From: Erinaceus europaeus
Lineage: Eukaryota; Chordata; Mammalia; Eulipotyphla; Erinaceidae
Assembly: GCF_950295315.1 (NCBI RefSeq)
Contig: NC_080179.1
Span: forward strand, 74,388,261-74,452,260
Reading direction: 5' to 3'
Length of the DNA stretch: 64,000 bases
Position 1 is the stretch's first letter, and every line of letters starts with the position of its first letter. A program made the position numbers and the translations under genes. Below the pieces are notes generated by a model that searched no databases, was not told where the DNA came from, and saw nothing but the letters and a program-made list of their open reading frames with translations. This document shows, piece after piece, positions 22,078 to 32,535 of the stretch.

Positions 22078-22500
22078 CCTACAGCCATCATCACTATCAT
22101 ATCACCATCACAGTCCTCAGCACCACCACCTCCCTCATCACCACCGTCACCACTGTCACAGCCATCATTGCCATCACCACGGAAACCTTCATCTTCATCA
22201 CCACGGATACAGACTGTCACCACCATCACCACCACCAACACAGTCATGCTGTCACCACCATCACCATCACAGTCACCACATCATCAGCACTGCTAGGATC
22301 ACTGCTGTCATCTCCGTCACCACCACCATCATCTTCACAGCTATACCACCATCACCATCAAAACCATCACCACCAGCAGAACCACCATCATCTCCATCAC
22401 CCAGTACAATCAGCCTGTTACCACCACCACCATCACCATCACCACCATCACAATTAGTGTATTGATATCATTACTCCCATTACCATATCACCATCATCCT
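22078..22500 (+). repeat. CAT/CAC triplet minisatellite
   Basis: More than 400 bases built from ATCACC, CACCAT and TCACAG words with a period of 3 and irregular higher periods. A His/Ser-rich open frame across it (22058-22465) is a by-product of the repeat. Confidence 0.9.
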
Positions 22501-23168
22501 GTCATCATCCTGACTACTTTCTCAAAAAACAAAAAAACGATATCCTTATGGGCTATTCATTGTCCATGTGTCCCATTTCATAGTGAAGGACACCGAAGTG
22601 AGGATTAATTAGCTGGGGCCAAGATGATCAAAGGCCAGCAAGTGTCAGCAAACTGACAGCACACGCACGCCCTCCTCAGAGTCCTGGCTGCTTGCCAATG
22701 ACAGGGATGTTTGTACACAGCTGGTGCTGGGCAGGTCTTCTCACTGGGGATCTCTCATCGCATCTGTCTTTGCCGGTCAAGGTCTTCCGAGCTGTGTAGG
22801 GTAGAGTCAGTGTAAAGAGACTTGAACTCTGAGAAGCAGAGATAAAGTCCAGTCATGTTTCTTGGACCTTTATTTGTGGAGGGCAGTGCACACGGAAACA
22901 CAGGCGGTGGGCCTTTGAGATGATGCGTGTGCTTATGCGGGTGTTAGCACGCGAGAGAGGTACATGCCGGAGAGTGGCTGGGTGCTGCTCTCTCTCAAGC
23001 CCAGTGAACTGCTGCCCAGAGACAGAAGGGAGAAAGGCCTTGGCCCAGCAGCCAGAGGTGCTGACAGAGGCCTGCTGGCTCCCTCCCACTGAGGAGCTTA
23101 GAGGCCCCTCCGGAACTCCCAGGCTGGCCATTAGAATCAGAGACCTGGCCTTTAACATTTTTTTTTAC
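22501..23168. other. Single-copy-looking DNA, no gene found
   Basis: No second copy in the window and no clear coding signal. Confidence 0.4.
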
Positions 23169-23328
23169 CAGAGCACTGGTTATGCAAATAGACTCTCATG
23201 CCTGAGGCTCCAAAGTCCTAAATTCAGCTCTGGTGTCTAGTGGTATGAGGGACTGAACCTGCAACTTCCGAGCCTCAGGCATGAGGGTCTATTTGCATAG
23301 CCATTATGCTATCTACCCCCACTCCACT
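23169..23328. mobile_element. Two SINE-C heads in inverted orientation
   Basis: The plus head (23169-23245) and minus head (23246-23328) face each other. The arms 23183-23210 and 23270-23297 pair at 27 of 28 positions around a 59-base loop. Each contains CCTGAGGCTC or its reverse. Confidence 0.85.
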
Positions 23329-23344
23329 TTGACATTTTCTTTTT

Positions 23345-23667
23345 TTGCCTCAGGTTATTGCTGGGGCTCAGTGCCTGCACCACAAATTCTCTGCTCCTGG
23401 AGGCTTCCCCCCCTTTTGTTGCCCTTGTTTTACCTTTGTTGTGGTTATTATTATTGATGTCATCGTTGTTGGATAGGACAGAGAGAAATGGAGAGAGGAG
23501 GGGAAGACAGAGAGGGGGAGGGAAAGACAGACACCTGCAGACCTGCTTCACATCCGGTGAAGCAACACCCCTGCAAGTGGGGAGCCAGGGCTCGAACCGG
23601 GATCCTTAGGTCTGCCCTTGTGCTTTTCGTCATGTGTGCTTAACCCACTGTGCTACCACCCTACCCC
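23345..23667 (-). mobile_element. SINE-A copy with an extra 3' block
   Basis: A GGTTATTGCTGGGGCTCAGT block is followed by a reversed SINE-A: CCCTTTTGTTGCCCTTG, CAGAGAGGGGGAGGGAAAGA, GGCTCGAACCGGGATCC. Confidence 0.8.
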
Positions 23668-23999
23668 CTCAACTTTGACATTTTCTAGGGCACCAGAGAA
23701 TTATCTACTGTGCTTCAGTAAGGAGGGAAACAGGCAGAAGAGGGAGACTTGTTTCTCACTGGGTGAGTCTTATCCACCATTAAAAGGGTCTATATTACCC
23801 AATGAACTTGTTGATCATAATTAAATCAATAAAACAATTTAAAAGAGTCTATATTTATTTATAAAAATCCAATTCCTTACCACAAAAAGATAATCTTTCT
23901 CCTCTCTCTCTTTCTCTCTATGTCTCTGTGATTCCCACAGCAGGACCATCTCTGAGACTTGGTGCATATATGGCAACCCCATTCCTGAGGGCTGTTATT
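23668..23999. other. No gene; AT-rich with a short CT run
   Basis: A CTCTCTCTTTCTCTC stretch is at about 23.90 kb; otherwise nothing is recognisable. Confidence 0.4.
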
Positions 24000-24127
24000 T
24001 TAAAAGATAGATAGGGAGGGGGAAACCCCTTCACTCTTCCACTACTCACGAAGTTTTTCTTTTGCAGGTGGGGGCTGGGGGGTATGTATGTATGTATGTA
24101 TGTATGTACGTATGTACGTATGTATGA
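24000..24127 (-). mobile_element. SINE-B fragment plus (GTAT)n
   Basis: ACTACTCACGAAGTTTTTC and TTTGCAGGTGGGGGC form a reversed SINE-B body. It is cut by a (GTAT)n run at 24083-24127. Confidence 0.7.
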
Positions 24128-24232
24128 GAGAGAACCAGAGCATCACTCTGGTACATGGAATGCCAGGGACTGAACTGAAGACCTCAAAGCTGCGAGCCTA
24201 ACCTCTCAGTGTGCCACCCTCCATACTTACAA
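24128..24232 (-). mobile_element. SINE-C copy
   Basis: CCAGAGCATCACTCTGG, GGGACTGAACTGAAGACC and TAACCTCTCAGTGTGCCACC. Confidence 0.7.
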
Positions 24233-24360
24233 TTTATTTATTTGGCCTCTGCTTCTCCCCAGGAGAATGTGTGCTGCTGAGCATGCTGAGCATGGATACT
24301 GGATACCCCCCCTGCCCCAAACCCTGTGAGATTGTGTAAATACAGATGCATGCCTGCATG

Positions 24361-24660
24361 CGGGAGTCAGGCAGCGCAGCGGGTTAAGAGCAGCTGGTGC
24401 CAAGTGCAAGCACTGGTGTAAAGATCGTGGTTCGAGCCCCCGGCTCCTCACCTGCAAGGGAGTCGCTTCACAGGCGGTGAAGCAGGTCTGCAGGTGTCTG
24501 TCTTTCTCTCCCCCTCTCTGTCTTCCCCTCCTCTCTCCATTTCTCTCTGTCCTATCCAACAATGACGACATCAGATAACAACAACAACAATAATAATAAC
24601 CACAACAATAAAACAACAAGGGCAACAAAAGGGAATAAATTAATTAATTAATTAATTAAT
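24361..24660 (+). mobile_element. SINE-A copy
   Basis: GGGAGTCAGGCAGCGCAGCG head, GTGGTTCGAGCCCCCGG B-box region, CAGGTGTCTGTCTTTCTCTC, and a tail of AAC repeats and TTAATTAATTAATT. Confidence 0.88.
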
Positions 24661-24736
24661 TAAAAAGAATGCATGCATGCACGGATACCCGCTGCATATT
24701 TTGGGTGGTGACTCTCCTCCCCTTAAAAAAAATCAA

Positions 24737-24740
<4 letters not shown>

Positions 24741-24804
<64 letters not shown>
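24741..24804 (+). repeat. (CA)n microsatellite
   Basis: About 31 uninterrupted CA units. Confidence 0.98.
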
Positions 24805-24805
<1 letters not shown>

Positions 24806-24859
24806 TCCAACATTAGTGAGCAGGAAAAGAAGAAGGTTTGGAAGGAATTTTGTTTTTGC

Positions 24860-25042
24860 TCTTATGTTTAATAGGACAGAGAGAAACTGAGGGAAGGAGA
24901 TAGAGTGGAGGGGAGTAAGACTCCTATAGAAATGCTTCACCACTCAGGAGTTTCTTCCCCTGTAGGTCGGGACCGAGGGCTTGAACCCGGGTCCCTGTAC
25001 ATGGAAACATGTGCTCAGTCAAGTGCGATACCACCTGGCCAC
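24860..25042 (-). mobile_element. SINE-B copy
   Basis: Reversed: AATAGGACAGAGAGAAACTG, ATGCTTCACCACTCAGG, GGGCTTGAACCCGGGTCCC, GTGCGATACCACCTGGCC. Confidence 0.8.
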
Positions 25043-25800
25043 CCACAGGAAAGAATTGAAGAATTCTTGGCTGTCTTTCTCCTCCCTGGAGTCTACTGGG
25101 AAAAGGCTCACAGGCCCCACTGGAGTTGGTGGGAGGGAGAGGATGGGGACTATGCAGCCTGTTCCTGCAGAGGAAGAATAAGCAGATTTTTGTTTTTGTT
25201 TGTTTGTTTGTTTTTAAGGTCAAGCAGCAGAGCCACTGCAGCCTCCGCAGGTTCCGGAAGCTTCTTTATGGTGCTGGGAGGGAAAGCTTTGCACAGGCTC
25301 TCTCCCTCTCCAGCTTTCAGTGAATTTCTGCATTTTGAGCTTGGGGTGGGGGTGGGGATTGACACTGTCATCTGCCTGTGATTTATTTCTCCAACGTCTT
25401 CTATTTTAAGACATTAAGCAGGAGGAGAAGAGAGTGAAAAACAAGAAAGGGGACTAGGAGGAAATGAGGACACCCCAAAGGCAGACAGAAGAGGGTGGAT
25501 GGCATGGGGAGAGGCTCAGGGGAGACTGTGTCAGCCAGTGGGTCTGCTCCTCCTGTCCCTGGGCTGCAGACACTTCCCAGCCCAGGGGCACTTCTCAGCC
25601 TGCTGGGGCCCAAGGGAACCCTGGCTTTTGCAGCCTCCAGGGAGGGGAGCACGTTTCTCAGAGGGGCCTGAGGGCCCAGGCTCCAGGACTCACACACTGA
25701 GCTCACCTCAGTGCCTGGAAACAGGCTGCTTCTCCTAATTTCAGCCAAGCTTCCATTTCTCCTAGTTCCATGGTTTTTGTGCTGGGAACATAACCACTGA
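25043..25800. other. Single-copy-looking GC-rich DNA, no gene found
   Basis: Open frames on both strands are below 160 codons and unrecognised. A GTTTGTTTGTTTG run is at 25.20 kb. Confidence 0.4.
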
Positions 25801-26140
25801 TTTTTATCTACTTATTTATTTACTTATTTACTTTGGTTACTATGGTAATCATGGGGCTCAGAGCCTACATGACTCCACTGTTCCTAGCAGCCTTTTTGCC
25901 CTTCCTTCCTCCCTCCCTCCCTTCCTTCCTTCCTTCCTTCCTTCCTCCCTCCCTTCCTTCCTTCCTTCCTTCTAACTTCCTTCCTTCCTTCCTTCCTTCC
26001 TTCCTTCCATTTTTCTCTCTTTCTTTCTTTGTCTCTCTCTCCCTTTCTCTTTCTTTCTCCCTTCTCTCTCTCTCCCTTTCTCTCTCTCTCCCTTTCTCTC
26101 TCTTTCTCTTTCTTTCTTTCTTTCTTCCTTGCTTTCTTTC
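25801..26140 (+). repeat. Pyrimidine array (CCTT/CTTT/CTCT)n
   Basis: After a TTATTTACTTATTT tract and a SINE-related block (ATCATGGGGCTCAGAGCC) comes about 245 bases of nearly pure pyrimidine from 25895. The open frames across it are artefacts. Confidence 0.9.
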
Positions 26141-26147
26141 TTTCTTG

Positions 26148-26250
26148 TACCAGAGCATTGGTTAGCTCTGGATTATGGTGGAGCTGGAAGTTGATCATGG
26201 GACCTCAGAGTCTCAGGCAAAAGATTATCTCCACTTCTCCAGCCACCATT
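26148..26250 (-). mobile_element. SINE-C copy
   Basis: ACCAGAGCATTGGTTAGCTC, CATGGGACCTCAGAGTCTC and TTATCTCCACTTCTCCAGCC. Confidence 0.75.
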
Positions 26251-26262
26251 TCCCCCCATTTT

Positions 26263-26314
<52 letters not shown>

Positions 26315-26330
26315 TCATTCTTCCTTTCCT
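26263..26330 (+). repeat. (CTTT)n microsatellite
   Basis: About 14 perfect CTTT units. Confidence 0.95.
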
Positions 26331-26399
26331 TCTTTTTAAATAGTGAAAGAGAAGTTCAATACAGTGGAACAGTTAGGGTCCACATGTTTGATTTTTGAA

Positions 26400-26680
26400 A
26401 AACAACGATGTGTTTTGATCACCCGAGTCATCTCTGGGCCTTAGTGCCTGCATGACTCTATTGTCTCTGGGAATAATTCTTTCCTGCTAGACAGTGCATG
26501 AGAGACACAGGGAGAAAGAGGGGGGAGAGAGAGAAAGAGAGGAGAGACACTACATCTCTGCTCTACTGCTCATGAAACTTCCTGCTCTGTAAGTACTTTC
26601 TTGTAGTGATCCAGGGCTCAAGCCTGGGCCATCATAATGGAATTGTGTATGCTCTGCTGTGTAAGCCACCTGCTGGCATC
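26400..26680 (-). mobile_element. SINE-B copy, diverged
   Basis: A GGGCCTTAGTGCCTGCATGA block, then GAGAGACACAGGGAGAAAGA, TGCTCATGAAACTTCC and GGGCTCAAGCCTGGGCC. Confidence 0.7.
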
Positions 26681-27459
26681 CTGAATCTCTAATTTTAATT
26701 AATCACAGGTCTCTTTCCATTACAAAAAGTCAAGAAGTCAGCGGGGCTGGCATCTCCTTGTGGACTGATGGTATAGAGCTGGCTACTGAAGGGGGCTGGG
26801 GCCAGGTGCTGAGTGGAGTGTTCTGGTTTCATGTTAGAGGATATTACCTGCAAATAGCAAAAGCCAAGACTCTGAGGACTCCTGATAGAGTGAGTCCACC
26901 TGGGGTGGAGAAGGAGACAGGACACCGGTCCTGGAGAGACAGCCTTGGGGATGTGTCACTCCTGTCTGAGTGAGATGGCCGCCCTATGCCACACAGGAGG
27001 GCTCAAGGTAACCTGTCACAGGAAGCGTCTGCTGTTGCTGAGTTGCAGGAAAGGAAGGAAGTGGCACCGAAATGCAGAGCTAGGTTGGTTAGGGGACAGG
27101 TAGGACCTCAAAGGATGTGTCCAGAGTCCCTTCGGCAGAACTTCTGGGATTCCTTCTAGAAACTGACAGAAAAATACGGGTGGATGACTTCACACTTGTT
27201 CTTATGTGACCTCTCACTCTCTCACTGACTTGCTCCTTCTTGTACCCATAAGCCCTCTTGTGCACACACTGGTCTCTTCTGCAGCTCCATTCTTCCCCAA
27301 ACACCCCTATCACTCACTTTCATCTCTAGACCTGGTGTGAGGCACAGAAATCACAGAGAGATTAAGACCAGCTCCTGCTCTGGCCCATGAACTAGGAATC
27401 TTAAAAGATGCTCAGGTCACTGGGCCCCCCTCCAAACCTAGGGGTCTCCAGCTCTGGGA
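26681..27459. other. Single-copy-looking DNA, no gene found
   Basis: No recognisable repeat or exon. Confidence 0.4.
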
Positions 27460-27465
27460 ATGGGG

Positions 27466-27851
27466 TGTTGTGCATTACGCCAGCTTCCCCCTGCTCTATG
27501 CTGCATTGCTTGGCGCTGTGGTCTATTTACATAATCATTGTTTTGCCTGAGACCTGCTCTGCTTGCAGGGTATTGGTTTAATCCCCACTGGTTAGAACCT
27601 TCACAGCAGCTGCTATGGAAGCTTGCCACCTTCCTGCTCTTTTTTTCTCTCCAGCCCCTCTCCTATCTATTTCCTTTTCCCACCTGCCACTTCCATTTCA
27701 TAAGATATAAATGCATTTTCTCTGATCAATAAAGAAATTGCATTGCGTTCCTGCTCAGCACGAGTTCCTGGTTCCTCTCCCGCGTCGCTGAGTAAGCAGC
27801 AGCTCAGGTTGGCTCCGGTAGAGTTCTCTCCCCCCTCAATGCAACCTGACA
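27466..27851 (+). mobile_element. Solo LTR, related subfamily
   Basis: TGTTGT...CTGACA ends are flanked by the direct repeat ATGGGG (27460-27465 and 27852-27857). It has a TATA-like AGATATAAATGC, a polyadenylation signal in GATCAATAAAGAAATTG and a U5 with CGAGTTCCTGGTTCCTCTCC. U3 words CTATTTACATAATC and GGTTTAATCCCCACTGG are shared with the LTRs at 16.5, 45.3 and 51.4 kb. No internal region is attached. Confidence 0.88.
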
Positions 27852-27857
27852 ATGGGG

Positions 27858-28241
27858 GATGCTGAGAGTCCTGGTGGTGGGGAGGCAGAGGAGCTCCCTG
27901 GAGGGGCTAGGAAACAGAAGGGGTTGTGATCACGTGGACTGGCCTGGGGGCCCGCTGTACTCATCAGTTTGGTTGAAGAACACTTTCTGCCCTAGGACTG
28001 AATATGCAAAGAGGGCCTGTGGAATCCTAACTACTAGAGACAGTAAAAGGACACACAGACCCCAGGTGTTGCATTTGCATAAGGCCAGACATATGCAGAT
28101 GTGTGCATTACTTGAAAACCAGTCCAAGTTTTGAGACTGTCCAACATCAGCAGGGCCTGGTGAGCTAATTACAGAGGAGAACAAGCAGGGTTAAATCAAT
28201 TTATCAATTACAAGTGATGATACACAAACACAGAGACTCAG
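27858..28241. other. Single-copy-looking DNA, no gene found
   Basis: Nothing recognisable. Confidence 0.4.
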
Positions 28242-28415
28242 GCCAGGTGGTGGCACACCTGGTACAACTCAGTTTACCGTTTATGAGGACCAGGGTTCAA
28301 GCCCCCTATCGCCACCTGCAGAAAGGCATCTTCGTGAGTGGTGAAGCAGTGCTGAAGGTGTCTCTCCACTCTGTTCCTCACTCTCCCTCTTTGTCTCTTA
28401 CTCTATCAAAATGAA
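28242..28415 (+). mobile_element. SINE-B copy
   Basis: GGCCAGGTGGTGGCACACCT head, GGGTTCAAGCCCCC B-box region and AGTGGTGAAGCAGTGCTG. Confidence 0.85.
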
Positions 28416-28542
28416 AGAAAAATTGCCTTCATGTTGAGGACACTATTACTTAGGATATGTGCTTGTAATACTGTTTTTCTCCTGATCTGCTTCTCTAATT
28501 ATTAAGAGCTACGCATTAGAACTATAAAAATGCCTAATTAAG

Positions 28543-28793
28543 GAGTCAGGCGGTAGTGCAGTGGGTTAAGTGCACATGGCACAAAGCACAAGGGCTGGCA
28601 TAGGATCCTGTTTTGAGGCCCCAACTCCCCACCTGCAGGGGAGTCGCTTCACAACTGGTGAAGCAGATCTGCAGGTGTCTATCATTCTTTCTCCCCCTCT
28701 GTCTTCCCCTCCTCTCTCCAATTCTCTCTGTCCTATCTAACAATGACGATATCAATAACAATAACAAAACAACAACAACAATGAAAAAACAAC
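28543..28793 (+). mobile_element. SINE-A copy
   Basis: GGAGTCAGGCGGTAGTGCAG head, CCACCTGCAGGGGAGTC, and a tail of AACAATAACAAAACAACAAC. Confidence 0.88.
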
Positions 28794-28796
28794 AAG

Positions 28797-29429
28797 TCTT
28801 TTTGAATGGGTGTGATGGGTTCCTTAGAATATATGCACAGAGAGGAATTGCAGGGTCATAGGGTAGGTCCATTTCTAGCCTTCTGAGAGTTCTCCAGACT
28901 GTTCTCCACAGAGGTTGGACCAATTGACATTCCCACCAGGGTTCCTTTGTCCCCACCACCTCTCCAGCATTTGTAGGAGGGTTCCTTTGTCCCCACCACC
29001 TCTCCAGCATTTGTTGCTGCTGCCTTTTCCGATATATGACATTCTCACGGGAGTGAAGTGGTATCTCGCTGTTGTCTTTATTTACATTTCAGTCAATGAC
29101 TTGGAGCATTTTTTCATATGTTTTTTGGTCTTTCAGACCTCTTCTGTGATGAATATTCTGTCCTATCCCCCTTTTTGGATGGGGTCATTTGTTTTCTTGT
29201 TCAGTTTGGCAAGCTCTCTCTATATTTTGGTAGTTAGCCTCTTGTCTGATGTATGGCATGAAAAGATCTTCTCCCATTCTATGAGGGGGTCTCTTGGTTT
29301 GGGTAGTGGTTTCTTTTTCTGTGCAGAAGCTTTTTAATTTGATGTGGTCCCATTGGTTTATTCTTCTTGCCTTAGTCTTCTTTGTTTGGATTCTTTTCAT
29401 TGAAGATGTCTTTAAAATTTAGACAGAAA
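28797..29429 (-). pseudogene. L1 ORF2 C-terminal remnant
   Basis: The minus strand encodes the typical C-terminal segment WECQLVQPLWRTVWRTLRRL followed by DLPYDPAIPL, then loses the frame. A 40-base direct duplication (28938-28974 and 28978-29014) repeats the codons for a Cys-poor variant of the zinc-finger-like region. Upstream is LKSFCTEKETT from the segment before it. Confidence 0.8.
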
Positions 29430-29650
29430 AGAGTTCTGCCAGTATTTTCCTCTAAGTATCTGACTATTAAATGGAGAAAGGAGGATCTCTTCAACAAATG
29501 AGGTTGGAAAAATTAGGTTGAAACATGCAGAAGAATGAAACTGAACCACCATATTTCACCAAACACAAAAGTAAATTCCAAGTGGATCAAGGACTTGGAT
29601 GTTAGACCAGAAACTCTCAGATACTTAGAGGAAAATATTGGCAGAACTCT
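29430..29650. repeat. Inverted L1 segment with 34-base terminal inverted repeats
   Basis: The arms 29430-29463 and 29617-29650 are reverse complements at 33 of 34 positions. The DNA between them is L1 ORF2 sequence in plus orientation, opposite to the rest of the element. Confidence 0.88.
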
Positions 29651-31825
29651 ATGATGTCATCTGCAAATAGGAAGAGTTTGATTTCTTCTCTTCTAATCTG
29701 TATCCCATTAATTCCTTTCTCCTGCCTGATTGCTATGGCAAGAATTTCCAACATTATGTTGAATAGTAACCATGACAGTGGGCAGCCCTTTCTAGTACCT
29801 AATCTGAAGGGAAATGCTTCCAGTTTTTCACCATTGAGTATGATGTTAGCTATAGGTTTGCTATACATAGACTCCACTATCTTGAGGATTTTTTCCTCTA
29901 TTCCCATTTTTTGTAGAGTTTTGATCATAAAGAGATATTGGATTTTGTCAAAGGCTTTCTCTTCATCTATTGGGATATCCATGTGGTTTTTGGTCTTGCA
30001 TTTATTCTTCTTCTTCTAGTGTTTGCCCTTCTTCCGTAGCCAGTCAACAGCATCAGGTTGAGCCTGATGTAAAGTTTCGAGACCTCCTTTGAATCTGGAG
30101 AGGTGGCAGTCGTTGACTGTGTGGGTCATAGTCTGTCTGGAGCCGCAGGGGCAGTTCGGGTCGTCTCTGGCTCCCCAGCGATGGAACATAGCGGTGCACG
30201 GGCCATGGCCTGTTCGATAGCGATTGAGGAGGGCCCTATCATAACGTGCTAGGTCAAAGCCGGGTTGACGCTTGCAGGGGTCTGTGATGAGGTGTTTGTT
30301 CTTTACCTCAGCTGACTGCCAACTCTGTTTCCAAGAGTCTGGAACAGAGAAGTTCAGTGTAGGCGTAGAAGACCAGATTGGATGACGAGATGTCAAGCGT
30401 TGGACAGGGTGGGCGAAGATAACCGCGTATATTGGCAGGTCCGGTCGAGCGTAGACGTGGGAAATGAACTTAGATGATGCCGCATCCCGACGAATATCTG
30501 GCGGGGCGATGTTGCTAAGAACTGGCAGCCATGGAACCGGGGTGGAACAGATGGTTCCAGAAATGATCCTCATGGAGGAATATAATTTGGAGTCGACCAA
30601 GTGGACATGGGGGCTATGGAACCATACTGGGGCACAGTATTCTGCAGTGGAATAGCATAATGCCAGAGATGATGATCGTAATGTGGAAGCACTTGCACCC
30701 CATGAGGAGCTGGCCAGTCTTGCAATGATGTTATTCCTTGCGCCCACCTTTGCTGCAGTTTTTATGAGATGTTCGTGAAATGACAGGGTGCGATTGAGAG
30801 TAACGCCAAGATAGACTGGCTGGGCATTTATTGATGCGATGGATCACGTTAATTGATTTACATATATTAAACCATCTTGCATCCCTGGGATAAACCCCAC
30901 TTGGTCATGATGAACAATCTTTTTAATGTAATGTTGTATCTGCTTGGCTAGAATTTTGTTCAATATTTCAGCATCTATGTTCATCAGAAATATTGGTCTG
31001 TAGGTTTCTTTTTTCTTGTATCCCTGTCTGCTTTTGGTATCAGAGTGATGTTAGCTTCATAGAAGCTGTAAAGGTGTATTTCTGTGTCTTCAATCTTTTG
31101 GAAGAGTTTTAAAAGTAGAGGTGTTAGTTCTTCCTTGAAACTTTTGTAGATTCATTTGTAGAATCTTGTCTAGGACTTTTATTCTTGGGAAGGTTTTTGA
31201 TAACCGTTTCAATTTTTTTTTGGCTATGATTGACCTGTTGATATTTTCTAGTTCCTCTATTTAATTTTGGAAGTTTGTAGGTATCTAGGAACTCGTATAT
31301 TACTTCTGTGTTCTCAAGCTTGATGACATATAGGTGTTCATACAAATCTTGCATGATAGTTTGAATGTCTGTGGTGTCTGTTGTGATATCTCCTCTTTCA
31401 TTTACAATCTGATTTATTTGGGTCTTCTCCCTTTTTTGGTTTTTGATTCTGGCTAAAGGTTTGTTGATTTTGACTACTCTTTTGAAGAACTAACATTTAC
31501 TTTTGTTGATCTTTTTTTGTATGGTTTTCTTATTTCGTTGTTATTTATTTCTGTCTTAACATTAGTGATTTCTGTCTTTCTGGTTGCTTTAGGGTTCCGT
31601 CATTCTTCTTCTAAGTCATTAGGATCTACAATCAGGTTATTTATTAGAGCTTTTTCTTGTTTTCTAGTGTGTGCTTGTATGGCTATGAATTTCCCTCTCA
31701 GTACTGCCTTAGCTGTGTCCCAAGTATTTTGATAGCTTGTGTCTTCACTGTCACTGAACTCTTTCAAACGTTTTTTAGGGCAGGCTTGGTGATAGTTGAC
31801 TCTTTCAACTAATGCTTGTCTGAGG
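29651..31825 (-). pseudogene. L1 ORF2 remnant (linker and RT), interrupted by Vingi
   Basis: The minus strand shows, from 5' to 3', WDTAKAVLRGKFIA (31.7 kb), LPKLN and VIKNLPKNKSP (31.2 kb), then the palm region [26 protein letters not shown] sequence and an intact FADD catalytic box (about 29.65 kb). Stops and frameshifts are scattered through it. The N-terminal endonuclease of about 240 residues is absent. The Vingi insertion splits it at 30007-30823. Confidence 0.85.
30007..30823 (-). mobile_element. Vingi-like copy 2, 5'-truncated, 9-base TSD
   Basis: The last 817 bases of the element lie inside the L1. The exact direct repeat GCATTTATT (29998-30006 and 30824-30832) flanks it, and the L1 reads through when it is removed. 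The coding frame is uninterrupted from the truncation point to the TAG at 30016-30018, including the CPCGSRQTMTHTVNDC cluster. Only the part downstream of the RT active site is present. Confidence 0.95.
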
Positions 31826-31842
31826 TTTTTTTTTTTTTTTTT

Positions 31843-32440
31843 CCTCCATCTAGTCTTAATGACAGTCCAGCAGGATAATAGTATTCTTGGTTGAAAGCCT
31901 TTTTCACTGAGTGCTCGATAGATATCTTGCCATTCTCTTCTGGCCTTTAGTATTTGTGTGGAGAAATTTGCTGCTAATATTATGGATTTTCCTCTGTAAA
32001 TGACTCTTTGTTTTCCTCTTGCAACCTTCAGAATCCTTTATCCTTATTCCTTTTCTTTCTAAATATGATGTGTCATGGTGTCTTTAAGTCTGGGTTAATT
32101 CTGTTTGGAACCCTCTGGTCTTCTTGAACCTTTATGTCTTTTATGTTGTCTAGACTAGAGAAGTTCTCAGCTATTATGTCCTGTAGAATGCTTTCTACCC
32201 TTCCTTCTCTTTCTTCCTCTGGTAGGCCAATAATGTGTATATTATTTCTTTTGAAGCCATCCCACATGTCTCTGTTGTTGTTTTCAGCATCTCTTAATCT
32301 CTTTTTGAGATCTTACTTCTTTCTTAGTTTTCTTTAATTCATCCTTGATCTTGCTAATTCTATTTTCTGCCTCATTTATTCTATTCTCTCTTCCCTCTGT
32401 TGTTTTCTGTAGCTCACTCCTGAGCAAAAGAATAAATCAA
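31843..32440 (-). pseudogene. L1 ORF1 remnant
   Basis: The minus strand encodes the RNA-binding region of ORF1p: NIHIIGLPEEEREGRVESIL, IIAENF, RVPNRINPD, then EKGFQPRIL near the C-terminus. The upstream part (32270-32440) looks like the coiled coil. ORF1p is the L1 RNA chaperone. The frame is broken and an A run (31826-31842) joins it directly to ORF2 linker sequence. Confidence 0.75.
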
Positions 32441-32535
32441 GGTGGAGGAGAGATAGCACAGTGGTTATTCAAAGTGATTCCCGTGTCCCAAGGATCCAAA
32501 ATCCCAGCTCAATTCATCCACTCTGCCAACAGCCA
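32441..32535 (+). mobile_element. SINE-C copy in L1
   Basis: GGAGAGATAGCACAGTGG, GATTCCCGTGTCCC and CCCAGCTCAATTCATCC. It lies between L1 ORF1 and 5'UTR sequence. Confidence 0.65.

Noticed and set aside
22058..22465. His-rich metal-binding protein
   Set aside because: The His codons come from a CAT/CAC triplet array that has no gene context.
29617..29982. Intact reverse transcriptase gene with FADD box
   Set aside because: It is a short L1 ORF2 remnant inside a rearranged element with stops and an inversion on either side.
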